Shown here: in pieces, positions 52,135-62,622 of the stretch
Numbering within the stretch: the first letter of the stretch is position 1
Layout of the letters: each line of letters opens with the position of its first letter
From: Symsagittifera roscoffensis
Taxonomy: Eukaryota; Xenacoelomorpha; Acoela; Convolutidae
Reading direction: 5' to 3'
NCBI RefSeq assembly: GCF_963678635.1
Contig: NW_026970820.1
Location: 1,054,001-1,118,000 of the forward strand
Length of the DNA stretch: 64,000 nucleotides
Notes under the pieces: model-generated
What the model was told of the DNA's origin: nothing
Seen by the model: the letters and a program-made list of their open reading frames with translations, nothing else
Database searches by the model: none
Program-made: the position numbers and the translations under genes

Positions 52135-52212
52135 GATCGTCTCACACCGGGGTTCGAACACCAGACATATCGGTCCTGAGTCTACCGCTCTAACCAACTG
52201 CGCCACGTTGCG
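52135..52212 (-). repeat. tRNA-like sequence (degenerate, SINE-like)
   Basis: On the minus strand it reads TGGCGCAGTTGGTTAGAGCG (A-box-like), then GTGTTCGAACCCC (B-box-like) about 30 nt later, as in a tRNA gene or tRNA-derived SINE. The T stem and acceptor stem do not pair well, so a working tRNA is unlikely. Confidence 0.6.
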
Positions 52213-52429
52213 TCTTGCTTAGGCGGAAGCGAAAGTATTGTTCAACAAACGATTTCAGTCGTATGATTAGTAAAACTGAGAAGATTATATTAAGTTTTTT
52301 GATTTACTTTTTCTTTCCAGTTCATTGACTGGAACACGCTGAAACATGAACTTTATTTTAATATCTTAAGCATTTCAGTATGCTTAGTTTTTAACAACAT
52401 ATTTTAACAGGAATGTTAGCAATGGTACG

Positions 52430-52497
52430 ATTTGGAAACGAACCTTCAACCAACGGAGACCTAATAGTGGACGGAACCACTAGACCACAAACGACGA
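52430..52497 (-). repeat. tRNA-like sequence (degenerate)
   Basis: The minus strand has TGGTCTAGTGGTTCCG, a good A-box match, and AAGGTTCGTTTCC, a weaker B box, at tRNA spacing. The anticodon arm is unclear. Confidence 0.5.
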
Positions 52498-52567
52498 AAT
52501 TGCTGTTGAATTAGGACATTATCAGTGAAATTAAACGTCAAATGTGATGTCTTATCAGTGTCATTGG

Positions 52568-52815
52568 GCGTATGTATGTATGCATGTATGTATTTATGTA
52601 TATTTGTATGTACGTTGGTATGTATGTATGTATGTATAAATGTATGTATGTATGTATGTATGTATGGATTAAAGTAATGTTGTATGTATGTGAATGCAGG
52701 CATACAAATATGTTTGCTCGTGTACTTATGTAGGTACGTGTGTATGTTGTATGCATGTATGTATGAATTTATGTATGTATGTGTTTATGTATGTATTTAT
52801 GTTATTATGTATGTT
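52568..52815. repeat. Imperfect TATG microsatellite
   Basis: About 250 bases of TATG repeats with interruptions (CATG, TTATG, TACG). Read on the minus strand it gives spurious open frames rich in His-Thr-Tyr-Ile. Confidence 0.93.
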
Positions 52816-53212
52816 TTATTGCATATTGCATGAATGTGTGTAAGTATGTGAAATGCATGTCTTGATTGATGTATCTATGTACGTATATAAAAGATTTTCC
52901 GTTTCTTCAATAAACTATAACGAGTAATGTTGATATATGACAATGACGAATGTTTAATAGTGATTTTTTACAATTGCCTCATCAGCTTCCATTTTATGTA
53001 ACGTTCTTACATTTTAAGAAAACTCTCTTGTTTCGACTGTTTCTGTGAATATTCAATTCGGGTAGACAAAAAAGCAGAAACGTTAGAGGTTTTTCTTTGA
53101 AAAAGAAAATAATTGAACGATTTGAGTCTGGTTATGAATGTGATTGTTTCAACTGAACATACTCATTAACTTTGACAGCTATTAATGGAAATGTGTTCGA
53201 AAAAGTTTTCTT
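52816..53212. other. Intergenic, nothing recognised
   Basis: No long reading frame, repeat or RNA-like structure is visible. It includes ordinary AT-rich sequence with an AATAAA at 52909-52914. Confidence 0.5.
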
Positions 53213-53288
53213 CGACCTGTCAGAGTTTTGAACCGAAGTTTTTGGTTTGCAAGACCAGTTATGAACCACTACACTATCGTCTCGTGAT
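53213..53288 (-). repeat. tRNA-like sequence (Ala-type anticodon loop, degenerate)
   Basis: The minus strand has TAGTGTAGTGGTTCAT (A box), an anticodon stem-loop TGGT-CTTGCAA-ACCA with TGC at the anticodon place, and CGGTTCAAAAC (B box). The T stem is poorly paired. Confidence 0.58.
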
Positions 53289-53502
53289 AATTGCTGCAAG
53301 TTGCGTTTGGCAGTGAAGGAAACGGAAGAAACAATTGCTGTGGTTTAGAGAGATACTATTTGAAAGAATTCCTTCCACTAGCATAGCTTTGTGGAACCGG
53401 AGTCAACCCGGCCTCTCTTCTGTAGTCCCATTGTGGGAAATTAAACTTTTCGTCAAGCGTTATTGGAAGGATAGGAAAAACATTTAATCATATGAAGGAT
53501 CA

Positions 53503-53578
53503 GTCTGGGAATCGAACTAGGGCTATCTGCTTCCAAGTCCTGTGCAGATTCGCTTGTGGTAAGACAGATATCTAATAG
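53503..53578 (-). repeat. tRNA-like sequence (Pro-type loop, degenerate)
   Basis: The minus strand has GGACTTGGAAGCAG and CCTAGTTCGATTCCC, resembling the anticodon and T arms of a tRNA with TGG at the anticodon place. The 5' half is weak. Confidence 0.5.
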
Positions 53579-53761
53579 ACACTAGTTTTTGCCGACCAAT
53601 CATCTGAGGTCTTAGAAAGCATGGCTGGAAAAAGACAAGATTTGAAATCTGATGGTTTTCTGCAATGTTAACAGATGTTGTGCGATGAGTTAAAAATATT
53701 TTTTCATGAGGGAATTGAAACAAAGAGAAACATAAAATTTTGATCTATTGGAGTCACTGCC

Positions 53762-53888
53762 TTGGCGGTGGCCAACGGGTCATTCCTCTGTCTCTCAGTG
53801 TATATGACGGATTGTGTCAGATCCGTATGAACCTCCTCCGCTAGTCGGTCAGGGGGACGTGTCTGGCAAGCCAGATTGGGAACCCCAA
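53762..53888. other. Segment with four perfect inverted repeats; possible structured RNA or SINE core
   Basis: Within 127 bases are TTGGC-GGTG-GCCAA (53762-53775), ACGGAT..ATCCGT (53807-53826), TCTGGC-AA-GCCAGA (53862-53875) and, directly after it, TTGGG-AAC-CCCAA (53876-53888). GC content is clearly above the surroundings. It matches no RNA family I know by sight. Confidence 0.45.
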
Positions 53889-54244
53889 ACCCACAGCCCT
53901 TCTCGCCATGTCTTTACATGATCTCAGAGTGTCGGACTTTTTTCACTTTTGATCAACTAGCTTCAGAGACCAGTTTCAGATGCCCCGCCAAAGACATCAT
54001 CGACTAGTATCGTATTTGGTTTCGGTGATGTTGAGAATGCGTTGGAAGGTAGCGAAACAATGACAGAAAAAAACGGCTAATAGTAAAAACGTCCAAAATA
54101 TTATGCATTGAATTAAATGCATACGTTAGATGAAAAACTTGAAATCTCAATGAGGAATAAACATGAAATTTACTCAGTTAATTGTACTGATTTAACTATC
54201 GGTATGAGTAATTGAAATGCTTATTCTATTCTGTAAACTCCACA
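53889..54244. other. Intergenic, nothing recognised
   Basis: Only short open frames. No repeat from the array and no tRNA-like box pair is visible. Confidence 0.5.
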
Positions 54245-54315
54245 GCTGTTTAGTGCAGTGGTAGTGGAGTGCACTGGCAATCCTGGGGTTAGAGGATCAA
54301 TCCTCGACCTGAGCC
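54245..54315 (+). repeat. tRNA-like sequence (degenerate)
   Basis: The + strand has TAGTGCAGTGGTAGTGGAG (A box) and AGAGGATCAATCCTC (B box with one change) at tRNA spacing, followed by an A run. The A run after a tRNA-like head fits a SINE or a retroposed tRNA. Confidence 0.55.
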
Positions 54316-54627
54316 AAAAAAAAATTGTTCTTTTTTCAAATCACTAGGTCGTTAAAAACCGAAGCCACAACCGCTTACGTTCGAACACTTGTTTTCATCT
54401 CAATTATTTTTGTCTAGTTTGAATGTGCCTGTGCTGTTTCTTTTTTGAATTTGTTCTTCAATGGATACCTTGATTTTTCTTGTTGCATGTGTTTGCAAAA
54501 ATTTTGAAAAATAGCGTTTCGAAAATTATTGGAAAAAAATGTCTGATTAAGGAGCAGTTAGTGTATTGGTTACACAGAAACGTTCCAAGCCAAAAAGTGA
54601 AAAAGAAGCCAAACACAAATAGAAAAT

Positions 54628-54702
54628 GCAGGTGCGCGATTTGAACGCCCGAGCTGAGGATTATCAAGCGATTGTTCTAGTATCTGAGTTACTCGCACTC
54701 CA
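54628..54702 (-). repeat. tRNA-like sequence (degenerate)
   Basis: The minus strand has GTGCGAGTAACTCAGATACTAG, then GGGCGTTCAAATCGCGC, a partly paired T arm with a B-box-like loop. The anticodon arm is uncertain. Confidence 0.48.
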
Positions 54703-55227
54703 CTATGATCAAAATAACAGACCTATTCAAAAAGTGGCCAGCTTCGAAACATCAGTACAACGTTGTCTTTGAAGCTGTCATTGCCAAGCAGCAACGAAAC
54801 CTAACAACGAACCCTGTTTTTTAAATTAAGGTTGCGGCAAAAGATGTCGTTCATTGTTTAACTGATGGCTTTTGTCATTCTAATGAAACTGTCTCATCTC
54901 ACCTCAGTTTGTAATACGGAACGAAAAAATGAATCAACAAAACTTTTTTTTATCTGCAAAATGATCAGAAGCTTAGACAAACAAACACATTATCGCTTTT
55001 TTCACATTCAACAAATTAGTCATGTGGAAAATTGATTTTCAATGCGTTCTCGATTAATTGTTTTGTTCACAAACAGCATCATGTCAAAGTAAATCAATTT
55101 GTATAATGTTAACTGAAAGATTAAACACATTGTAGTTCCAATGGAAGTCCCTGAAAACAAACTGGCAAAAAGGCGGTTTGTTTTTGGAAGGGCTGCATTT
55201 TCTTAAAAAGAAAACGCACCCGAGACG
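54703..55227. other. Region 3' of the Rep/helicase gene
   Basis: No further reading frame continues the gene after its stop at 55228. I could not place a clear polyadenylation signal or the 3' end of the transposon here. Confidence 0.5.
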
Positions 55228-58200
55228 TTACAGATCTATGTCACGTAGCTCTCCACAAATTGTAAACAGTAAATTGTCCTCGTTCTGAATGAAAACACGA
55301 AGCAAGGAGCAGAAACCGTTAACATTTTCAGTACAATTTGCCGTGTGCAACTGTCTAATAGTCGCATGGTAATGAAACCTTTGTTGGGCGCTTTCAAAGT
55401 TCCAAACAAAAAATGCGACTGCCCAGGGTTGACCGCTATACATTGAATTGTCACAAATTTCAGCATTATTGATAGCACGAATTTCTTCAGACAATGCTTT
55501 CTCCGTTTCAAAAATAACAATATGTTTGAAGTTTTTCATGGACACAAATCCATAAACAAACCCATGAGGAGTAGAGGGAACATCGAAGTTGAGCCGTCTG
55601 TACCGAGTGAGAGGCAATTCTGCTGATTTTCTGTTGACAGTCCGGTCACGCATGGATGAGAAAAAGCTGTAGACTCTCTCCTCGTGAAGATTTCTTTTCA
55701 AAAGCACACTTTTTATGGCATTTAGATTTGATTTCTTGTCTCCTACAAAAGTTAACCGTCTCAGATGGCGAACACGACTGCCGAGGACAAAAATTTGCGA
55801 TGGTAACCAAAGTGAGTATTTGTGCTCCTTTGAAGAAACAGATGTGGCCATTTGTGGCAGCTCGTCACCTAACAGACGGTGACAATTTGTTGCAACATAA
55901 TTGCAAATTGGAAATTGATTTCTACGAGCTGAATTCCCTCTGTAATTCAGAGTGAATCCCATCTGGCGCGAAATAACTATTCGATTCCAATGAAAATAAA
56001 GCAAATTATTCAATACTTCTTCATTGACGCTGTCGGGCGTAGGGGCGCAAAAAATTGACACTGAATTTTGTGAGCTATTATCGAAGTCAACAACGGCTAT
56101 CGTTCCCTGTGTAACGCTGTTCAAATTTCTCGTTAAACGGAGTAATCCTTTGGGATGCAGCAAAATTCGTCTAGGTTCTCGGCAGTTACAGTTGAGAAAG
56201 TTTGATACTGTCTCATCACAAGGGCGCCAGCTATTTGAACCTAAAATACTGACTTCATCTCTGGATTGGATGATGAAACTGGAAATCCCCGTTGCTGCTA
56301 TTTGGTTAAAGTATCTGTCTAACGCCTCTCTTTCAGCCGATTTCTTTCCAAAAACCTTCATGATAGATGGATCATGGACTTCAGACCAGGTAGAAACAAA
56401 GTTGCAATTATCTGCAAACAAGCCAACAATGATTTCGATGTCCTCAGCAGGTATTGGTCTTTTCTCCATCAATCTCAAGAGTAACCTGCCATTTTCATCT
56501 TCCATTCGGACCAACTCCCTCAGAAAATTAATTTCAAATGAAAAGAGAAGGGTTGAAGACGAGAACACATCACATCCAGAAACATTGGGGAGTTGGCAAC
56601 AGTCACCATTCGCAAGTACGTACACACCTCCAAAAACATTGTCATTTCCTTTTAGCTTTTGAAAAATTAGACTAATTGCTCCAAAAGTTTCCGCGTTTAA
56701 AACACTTATTTCTTCTACAATCAGCATTTGTAATCGTTCAAGAAAAGATTTTCTTTTAATGTCAGAAGAGAGTCGTACGAGAGCCTCTTCTGCTAAATCA
56801 TACGAGGAAGCGTTTTTGCAGGGAATTCGGAAAAGTCTGTGAATGTGCTCACCTCCAAGCTGATTTGATCTCCTAGCAGCAAGACTTGTTATCATGCATG
56901 TCAGGCCATTCATGAGCGCATAAGCAAGAGCGACACGAGACACATAACTTTTCCCAGAGCCAGGGGGTCCGAGAATTAAATCATTTTTGGCTAAGCGTTG
57001 GTCCGTGAACACCAAAAAGGAAAGCCTAATAGAATTATAAATATGGTTCAAGAGCTGGTTTTGTTCATGCACAGAGGCAGCAGACTGATGTTCAGCAAAA
57101 GAAACAACTGGCACCCACTCCGCTCGAAACAGTCTGCTGGGTCGGGTTTGGGGCATGTTTTGTAGCTGCAGTCGTTGTACTTGCTGGAACATTGCTTGTT
57201 GGGTATCTTCCAAAAACTGCACAACCGCAGTTTCCATTTCTCTGTGTAGATCACCAACTAAAACTGTTGGCGTTGGAATTAAGTCATTATTGTTCACATT
57301 GAGCAAATGCGAGAAAGATGCATGTGCCATAAGCAATTTAGAGGAGAAAATTAGCGTGCTTCCTGGAAGAAATCTGAGCTCTTCGTAGGCATAAATTCGA
57401 AGCAGCTGAAGAACATCTTGATCGCTATAACTAGCTTTTTCATTAACCAAATGTGCCAGCACGAAGGAAGTTCTCAAGTCCCCAGACGAAAACAAATCTA
57501 ATTCTGTTTCGTAGTAACCAAAACGAAGAAGGAAAGAGACCAGGAACTTAATTTCGAATCGGGGCGAGACATTCCGGAAAACGATTTCTGGTAGAAGACT
57601 TTCAGCGTCTTCGTCTAGCCACATTTGATATCCGGATGCTTTATTCTTGCAAATGTTCAGTACGCGAAGTATGTACGTTGATTTAGCTGATGAAATCTTT
57701 CTGCTCAGAAAATCAATGACAGTTTGTAAGGCAGCCGAACGAACTTTTTCAATTTTTCCAAGACAATTTAACCAAGGCACGCAAACAGAGTTAACAAACT
57801 GATCTGTCATTGTTGAGTAGTTGCCATGGCATGTGGTAATGGTAAAGCATTTAAAAAACACGTCAATTTTATCTACACAGAGAAGTTCTGGAGAGCGGAG
57901 CCCAAACTGAGTGATTTTATCGACAGTTTCACTTCTGGACACCATGTCTGCTTGTAAAATTTTTTGACTAGTGGTAAGCTTGAAAATTGGAGCCAAACTC
58001 GTTATTTGATCGCGTAAAGTCCAGAGACATGGCATGCGTTCTAGTTTGCTTGACCCAATGACAAACCTGTCTTCAGGAGGAACGTTTGGAATATTCACAA
58101 ACTTCATATTCGTTAGAACTACAGGCAGACCAAGTGCCCAGTGGACTCCTTCTGTAATAGACAGCAGAGACATAGTGACTTTTTCTTTTTTTCGCTCCCG

Positions 58201-61200
58201 TTGCTTGTCAATTTTCATAAAATGGCGAACCGAGCTTAAATGCCGGTTGACAATGCCTTCATTTCTCAAACGAAAACTTTTACCATCACCTCCACAAAGC
58301 AAACTACCATCTGCATGTTCTTCTTTCTTAGTTAGATAATCTGTTAGGTAAGCGCAAGCAAAATCTTCAGTTACTGCCAAAAGATTGGTACTTGATCGCG
58401 TTATAGTGAACAAGTGGGAATTTGTTGGCACTATGTGCTCATCTTTAGCGGCCGCATACATATATTTGTGGGACATCATGACACCAGCACTTTTCAGCCA
58501 AGGAGCAGAACCTTCAGTTTTTTTAGCCATCCCAATCTTTTCCATCAAGCGGAGAGCGTCTTCTGGGTATTGCTTATCAATAGAAAGCTCCCAATGGCAG
58601 TGACTAGGGGGAAAGGGTGGTGTGCGACAAATCTTGTTTCCTTTTTCATCACGACGCTTCATACAACGATAGTTTCCTTGGGAACAGTCATGACTATGTA
58701 CTTTGACCGCCAGTTCGAACAGTTGCTGCAATTGCTCAGGACTGTTGACAGCACCAACATTACTATCAAACAGTTTCTGTAAATGGTAGCGTATAGCTTT
58801 TTCCGAACATTGTACTAGCTCATCCAGGTCAAATGAACCGGGATGAAGCCACACTAATATGTGGTAATGCGGCAAGTTCCCAGCAGTTGTTTGAAACTCG
58901 GCACGACCCCAAATTTTGCGAATATGCCCTATAATTTTCTCTTCACTCTTCAACAAAAGATCAATCAGAAACTGCACACTGTTGCTCCAAGCGCGAACCA
59001 TTGTGCACATCATACTGTTCACACCAGCTTTGCGAATCTCATCGCTTTCATCCGAAAACTTGTTTTCGATGACGTCAAAAATTTTAGACAGCGCCGGGTG
59101 ATCTTTCTGGTTGGCAGATAAGGTGAGAAAAAAATGAGGTGTGTCATTGGAAACAGCAGCAGTTAGCTCAGAAACTCTTATTTCAGAATCAGTAGAGAAA
59201 TAATTAACGGCACGATTAAACAACTTATTTCGTTTACCGTCTGGTAGTTGCAGAGATTGAAGTCCCTTTTGAAAAAATTCGATTGAATGACTTTTTCCTA
59301 GTGCGCAATTGATTAATATGTCTATCATAAATTGAATATACTGTGTGGAGGAAGAGGTTAGTAAGGTTATATCTGTCATTCGAGTGCGGAAATGTTGTAA
59401 CAGGTCATGAAACTGGAAGTTTTCGCACTGTGAAGTCGGAGCATAGAGAAAAAATGGAATCGCTCCAGGGAATGTGCCGTCATCTAACTGATGATAAAAA
59501 ACTGACGGAAACAGTAACGCTTCAAGCTGCAGAAGTGATATTGAACAGGTAGGGAGTATCGCAGCAAACGACTGTAAAGCTCTATTGAATCGAGTGCTCG
59601 CATTTGGAGGATATTTAGGACGGTTCATGACTGACATATACGAATTCAAAAGGCCTTGAAGTGGTAGCATTCGCATATCTTCGTTTGATTTGTCACAAGC
59701 GACAGGCATAGCAGTAAGGGCGGCATCTGTATCTACAGTGTTTCCACAAAAATCTGTTGTGGGCAAAGGTGGTGCAAAATTGATTTCATCTTCACTTTCA
59801 CTTTCTGTACTTAACACCTGGTCGGAGCTATTTGCATGACTTTTTATGACAGACAAATTGAAAGTCAAGTCGAGTTTTTCATTACAGTTTGTGAAAGACT
59901 GTGCATGTTTTTTGCATATGGCAAAAGGGCATCTGTTGATCTGTGGACATCTCCACTTGCTTTTCCTAGTGCACTTATGCAGTACACAGCGAAATCCACT
60001 TGAGAAAAAATCGACACAGAGGCGCAACTTATGGTGAGGACAAGATATTAAACTCTGTCCGGAGAAGTAATTAGATATGGATGTAGGCAATCGAGCCTTT
60101 TTAACAAAGATTAAAAGCTTCGAAAATGAAGGCTGCAGGCAGGAAGATCTCTTATAAAGCATTGTTCTCATTGACAAAACCATTGCTTTCTTATTATCTG
60201 CATGGTTCACTTGAACGTTGTAATTATCACGAACTGGCGTTTTTTCGCTGAAGTGCAAAACAAAGTCTTTGTTCTGTAGTGACGTGATTACTTCTTGTGG
60301 TATAGCTCCCCGTTTGACACAAAAAGCGATCACTTCAATAGAAGTTAAAGCTTCCAAGTTTGGTAGCGACTCACAGAACATGACGGAAGGACCGAAACTT
60401 TCAAACACAGCTTGTATACACAGCTTTAAATTACCAATATCCATCAACGATTGGAAAAAGTTGTATGCGTCACTACAATTGATGTGTAATTTAGAAAGAA
60501 GTTGTTTAATAGCATTTGTCATTGTATTATTTGTTGATGAAAATAACAATGCATTCAATTCAGAAACGTTGGCGAAAATAATGAAAATTAACGCAATAGA
60601 GTAGTACTTCTGTGCCAATGCTTTTTTGCAGACAACAAGACTGAACGGGTCAAGGCTTTCCAAAACAGGGAAACACTGTTTTTGGAAAATAGAATCCTTG
60701 TCCATTTTCTCCTTGATTGCTTTAATACTACTGTATCTGACATAAGTAGCTCCCGAAACGCACTCATCATATAGTTGAGGCTTCTTCCAGTTTTTTTGCT
60801 GGAGACTGTCTATAAAGCATGAGTCCAGGTGATATTTTTCAGCAATACTGCTTATGTTTTCAAACATGTCTTTTCGGTTTCTGATCAGTAAGTACTCTTT
60901 ACATGGAAGTAGAAAATCACTTTTCACGTTCAATTTTCTTTCAGTATGAAGTAGCAACGATCCGACACCGTGAAACCCTCCTGTTGCTTTAGACATTGTG
61001 TAGGTGTGGGAAAAAGATCCAATTTTCATCGGTTTAGCGCCTCGCAACGTTGGTGCCAAGGGAGCCAGACGGTTATCGTGCGGGTGACTAAGGTTACCGC
61101 ACAGGGGATGAGTGGGAACATGAATCATTCTGAACTTTGATCCTCCATTGTGATACTTGCAGGTGACGAGCTGCAACCCTTTTTCATTTATCAACACAGA

Positions 61201-62622
61201 TGGTTGAACAAGGAAAGGTAAACAACCGTGATCCAGAGACATGAAATCGTTTCTTATACAGGCAAGATGAAGTTTCCAATTAGCACGACATGCTTTGAAA
61301 CTTGGATCAATATAATTGATCCAATGACAGAAATCCACTACTCCACAATCGTAAATAAACACTGAAGCGCCACAAAAACATCGAATAGAGGGAAGGGCAA
61401 AATTTTGCATAGCTTTAACATACCCTTCGGTCGTGTATTTTCTGATGAGGCTCCAAAACTCTTCAAAATCATTTGTTACGTCGACAAACTTCCTCCTCAA
61501 ATCTGTGGAATCTTCCTTTTGCTTCAGCCAAGATTCTCGTAGCTGCAAAGGCAGAAATTGGAAAACCTTGGTTTGTCGAAGGGTTGACATAACATAGGGC
61601 CAAGCCAATTTCCAAGAGGCACATCCCGGAGTACGCACAAACTCGAGACAAGTGTCGCACAACAAACTTTCATTAGGTATTTTGGCTCGGTCGCTTTTTT
61701 TACTGAATTCAGTTGCTTCAGAAACCACGTTGAAATTGAGCGGATGCCATGTAGATGAGTGTCTTCGGCATTTCCTGCAATGAGAACCGACACATGTTGC
61801 AGTCCTAGGAAGGTCAGCGACAGAACAACCGGTGTCTTTTACAACCCAAAGGCTTGGAGGCTCAACAACATTCAGGTTGCTGGAAGGACAGTGATGAAAT
61901 TTTGGCTGCGGACCCTCAAATAGTGTTTCGAATGGACTTAACTCATGTTTTCTTTTCAATGTCGTTCGAGTTCCAGATTGTGTTTTCTTGGATGATGAAA
62001 CATTCACGATTGGTTCCCAGTGGTTTACATTATGGAGCAAAAAGAAGGCTGGAATGTTGCTCCTGCTTTCTCCGAGGGGTCGATACCGCCTCCATGATTT
62101 CAAATGTTGTACATACACAATCATTTGAACTTCAAACACGGTGCAGAATGTAGAAATTTCGATGTCACCCCCATATGTTCCACTGCTGCACATGTTCTCT
62201 TTCTGAACATATTCCTTGGCGTTTGCACAATGGAAGTCACTGTAAATATTGAAATGATCAACAGTGAAAGGGAGAAATAGCAAACGGTTGCAAATAAAGT
62301 CTCTCATTGTTGAACTATTGCCATTACTGCTTGAGTTTGAATCGCCAGTCAACAAAACAGCCATGGCAGAGAACAAGCAATTTCCATCGCCAACTATGGA
62401 AACAAGACGCGTGGGTGTTGTTTCAGCTGGGTTGATGAAAACCATTCGCTCGCTAGTAACTGAAGAAACAAATAACAAACGCACAATTCCGCACATTGTT
62501 TCTAAATGTGAAATGTCTGGCGTTTGGTAAAGAGTTCCGGAATCAATAATTTCGCTGAGAAAACAACCCATCGTTTCATCATCTCGACCACGTCCCTTTA
62601 ACAAACAGATCAATAAAACCAT
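55228..62622 (-). CDS. Helentron-type Rep-helicase protein with OTU domain (long last exon)
   Basis: A 2464-codon open frame; the real exon probably begins at 62595 (acceptor TTTGTTAAAG) and the first Met lies in the intron. Numbering from that Met: OTU protease around 72-210, with GDGNCLF (Asp79, Cys82) and NHW (His201); Cys-rich segments at 277-325 and 861-906; Rep domain with HFFLTLSANQKDHP (1163 on), HUH motif LPHYHILVWL (His1252, His1254) and the two-tyrosine motif AYLTDYLTK (Tyr1425, Tyr1429); helicase with Walker A GPPGSGKS (1885-1892), motif II VEEIS (Glu1970-Glu1971), motif III NGDCCQLP, motif V TQGTIAVV and motif VI around 2271-2294. By family knowledge, Rep nicks and joins DNA ends for rolling-circle transposition and the helicase unwinds; the role of OTU is unknown. 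No C-terminal endonuclease is seen. Key residues are intact. Confidence 0.92.
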   Translation of the reverse strand: MVLLICLLKGRGRDDETMGCFLSEIIDSGTLYQTPDISHLETMCGIVRLLFVSSVTSERMVFINPAETTPTRLVSIVGDGNCLFSAMAVLLTGDSNSSSNGNSSTMRDFICNRLLFLPFTVDHFNIYSDFHCANAKEYVQKENMCSSGTYGGDIEISTFCTVFEVQMIVYVQHLKSWRRYRPLGESRSNIPAFFLLHNVNHWEPIVNVSSSKKTQSGTRTTLKRKHELSPFETLFEGPQPKFHHCPSSNLNVVEPPSLWVVKDTGCSVADLPRTATCVGSHCRKCRRHSSTWHPLNFNVVSEATEFSKKSDRAKIPNESLLCDTCLEFVRTPGCASWKLAWPYVMSTLRQTKVFQFLPLQLRESWLKQKEDSTDLRRKFVDVTNDFEEFWSLIRKYTTEGYVKAMQNFALPSIRCFCGASVFIYDCGVVDFCHWINYIDPSFKACRANWKLHLACIRNDFMSLDHGCLPFLVQPSVLINEKGLQLVTCKYHNGGSKFRMIHVPTHPLCGNLSHPHDNRLAPLAPTLRGAKPMKIGSFSHTYTMSKATGGFHGVGSLLLHTERKLNVKSDFLLPCKEYLLIRNRKDMFENISSIAEKYHLDSCFIDSLQQKNWKKPQLYDECVSGATYVRYSSIKAIKEKMDKDSIFQKQCFPVLESLDPFSLVVCKKALAQKYYSIALIFIIFANVSELNALLFSSTNNTMTNAIKQLLSKLHINCSDAYNFFQSLMDIGNLKLCIQAVFESFGPSVMFCESLPNLEALTSIEVIAFCVKRGAIPQEVITSLQNKDFVLHFSEKTPVRDNYNVQVNHADNKKAMVLSMRTMLYKRSSCLQPSFSKLLIFVKKARLPTSISNYFSGQSLISCPHHKLRLCVDFFSSGFRCVLHKCTRKSKWRCPQINRCPFAICKKHAQSFTNCNEKLDLTFNLSVIKSHANSSDQVLSTESESEDEINFAPPLPTTDFCGNTVDTDAALTAMPVACDKSNEDMRMLPLQGLLNSYMSVMNRPKYPPNASTRFNRALQSFAAILPTCSISLLQLEALLFPSVFYHQLDDGTFPGAIPFFLYAPTSQCENFQFHDLLQHFRTRMTDITLLTSSSTQYIQFMIDILINCALGKSHSIEFFQKGLQSLQLPDGKRNKLFNRAVNYFSTDSEIRVSELTAAVSNDTPHFFLTLSANQKDHPALSKIFDVIENKFSDESDEIRKAGVNSMMCTMVRAWSNSVQFLIDLLLKSEEKIIGHIRKIWGRAEFQTTAGNLPHYHILVWLHPGSFDLDELVQCSEKAIRYHLQKLFDSNVGAVNSPEQLQQLFELAVKVHSHDCSQGNYRCMKRRDEKGNKICRTPPFPPSHCHWELSIDKQYPEDALRLMEKIGMAKKTEGSAPWLKSAGVMMSHKYMYAAAKDEHIVPTNSHLFTITRSSTNLLAVTEDFACAYLTDYLTKKEEHADGSLLCGGDGKSFRLRNEGIVNRHLSSVRHFMKIDKQRERKKEKVTMSLLSITEGVHWALGLPVVLTNMKFVNIPNVPPEDRFVIGSSKLERMPCLWTLRDQITSLAPIFKLTTSQKILQADMVSRSETVDKITQFGLRSPELLCVDKIDVFFKCFTITTCHGNYSTMTDQFVNSVCVPWLNCLGKIEKVRSAALQTVIDFLSRKISSAKSTYILRVLNICKNKASGYQMWLDEDAESLLPEIVFRNVSPRFEIKFLVSFLLRFGYYETELDLFSSGDLRTSFVLAHLVNEKASYSDQDVLQLLRIYAYEELRFLPGSTLIFSSKLLMAHASFSHLLNVNNNDLIPTPTVLVGDLHREMETAVVQFLEDTQQAMFQQVQRLQLQNMPQTRPSRLFRAEWVPVVSFAEHQSAASVHEQNQLLNHIYNSIRLSFLVFTDQRLAKNDLILGPPGSGKSYVSRVALAYALMNGLTCMITSLAARRSNQLGGEHIHRLFRIPCKNASSYDLAEEALVRLSSDIKRKSFLERLQMLIVEEISVLNAETFGAISLIFQKLKGNDNVFGGVYVLANGDCCQLPNVSGCDVFSSSTLLFSFEINFLRELVRMEDENGRLLLRLMEKRPIPAEDIEIIVGLFADNCNFVSTWSEVHDPSIMKVFGKKSAEREALDRYFNQIAATGISSFIIQSRDEVSILGSNSWRPCDETVSNFLNCNCREPRRILLHPKGLLRLTRNLNSVTQGTIAVVDFDNSSQNSVSIFCAPTPDSVNEEVLNNLLYFHWNRIVISRQMGFTLNYRGNSARRNQFPICNYVATNCHRLLGDELPQMATSVSSKEHKYSLWLPSQIFVLGSRVRHLRRLTFVGDKKSNLNAIKSVLLKRNLHEERVYSFFSSMRDRTVNRKSAELPLTRYRRLNFDVPSTPHGFVYGFVSMKNFKHIVIFETEKALSEEIRAINNAEICDNSMYSGQPWAVAFFVWNFESAQQRFHYHATIRQLHTANCTENVNGFCSLLRVFIQNEDNLLFTICGELRDIDL

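Noticed and set aside
52461-52756. Open frames rich in His, Thr, Tyr and Ile on the minus strand
   Set aside because: They are translations of the TATG microsatellite.
53741-53970. rRNA, snRNA or SRP RNA in the GC-richer island
   Set aside because: I compared it by eye with 5S, U4, U6 and SRP RNA wording and saw no match.
55656-62530. Numerous + strand frames opposite the Rep-helicase exon, up to 212 codons
   Set aside because: They are antisense shadows of the long coding exon.
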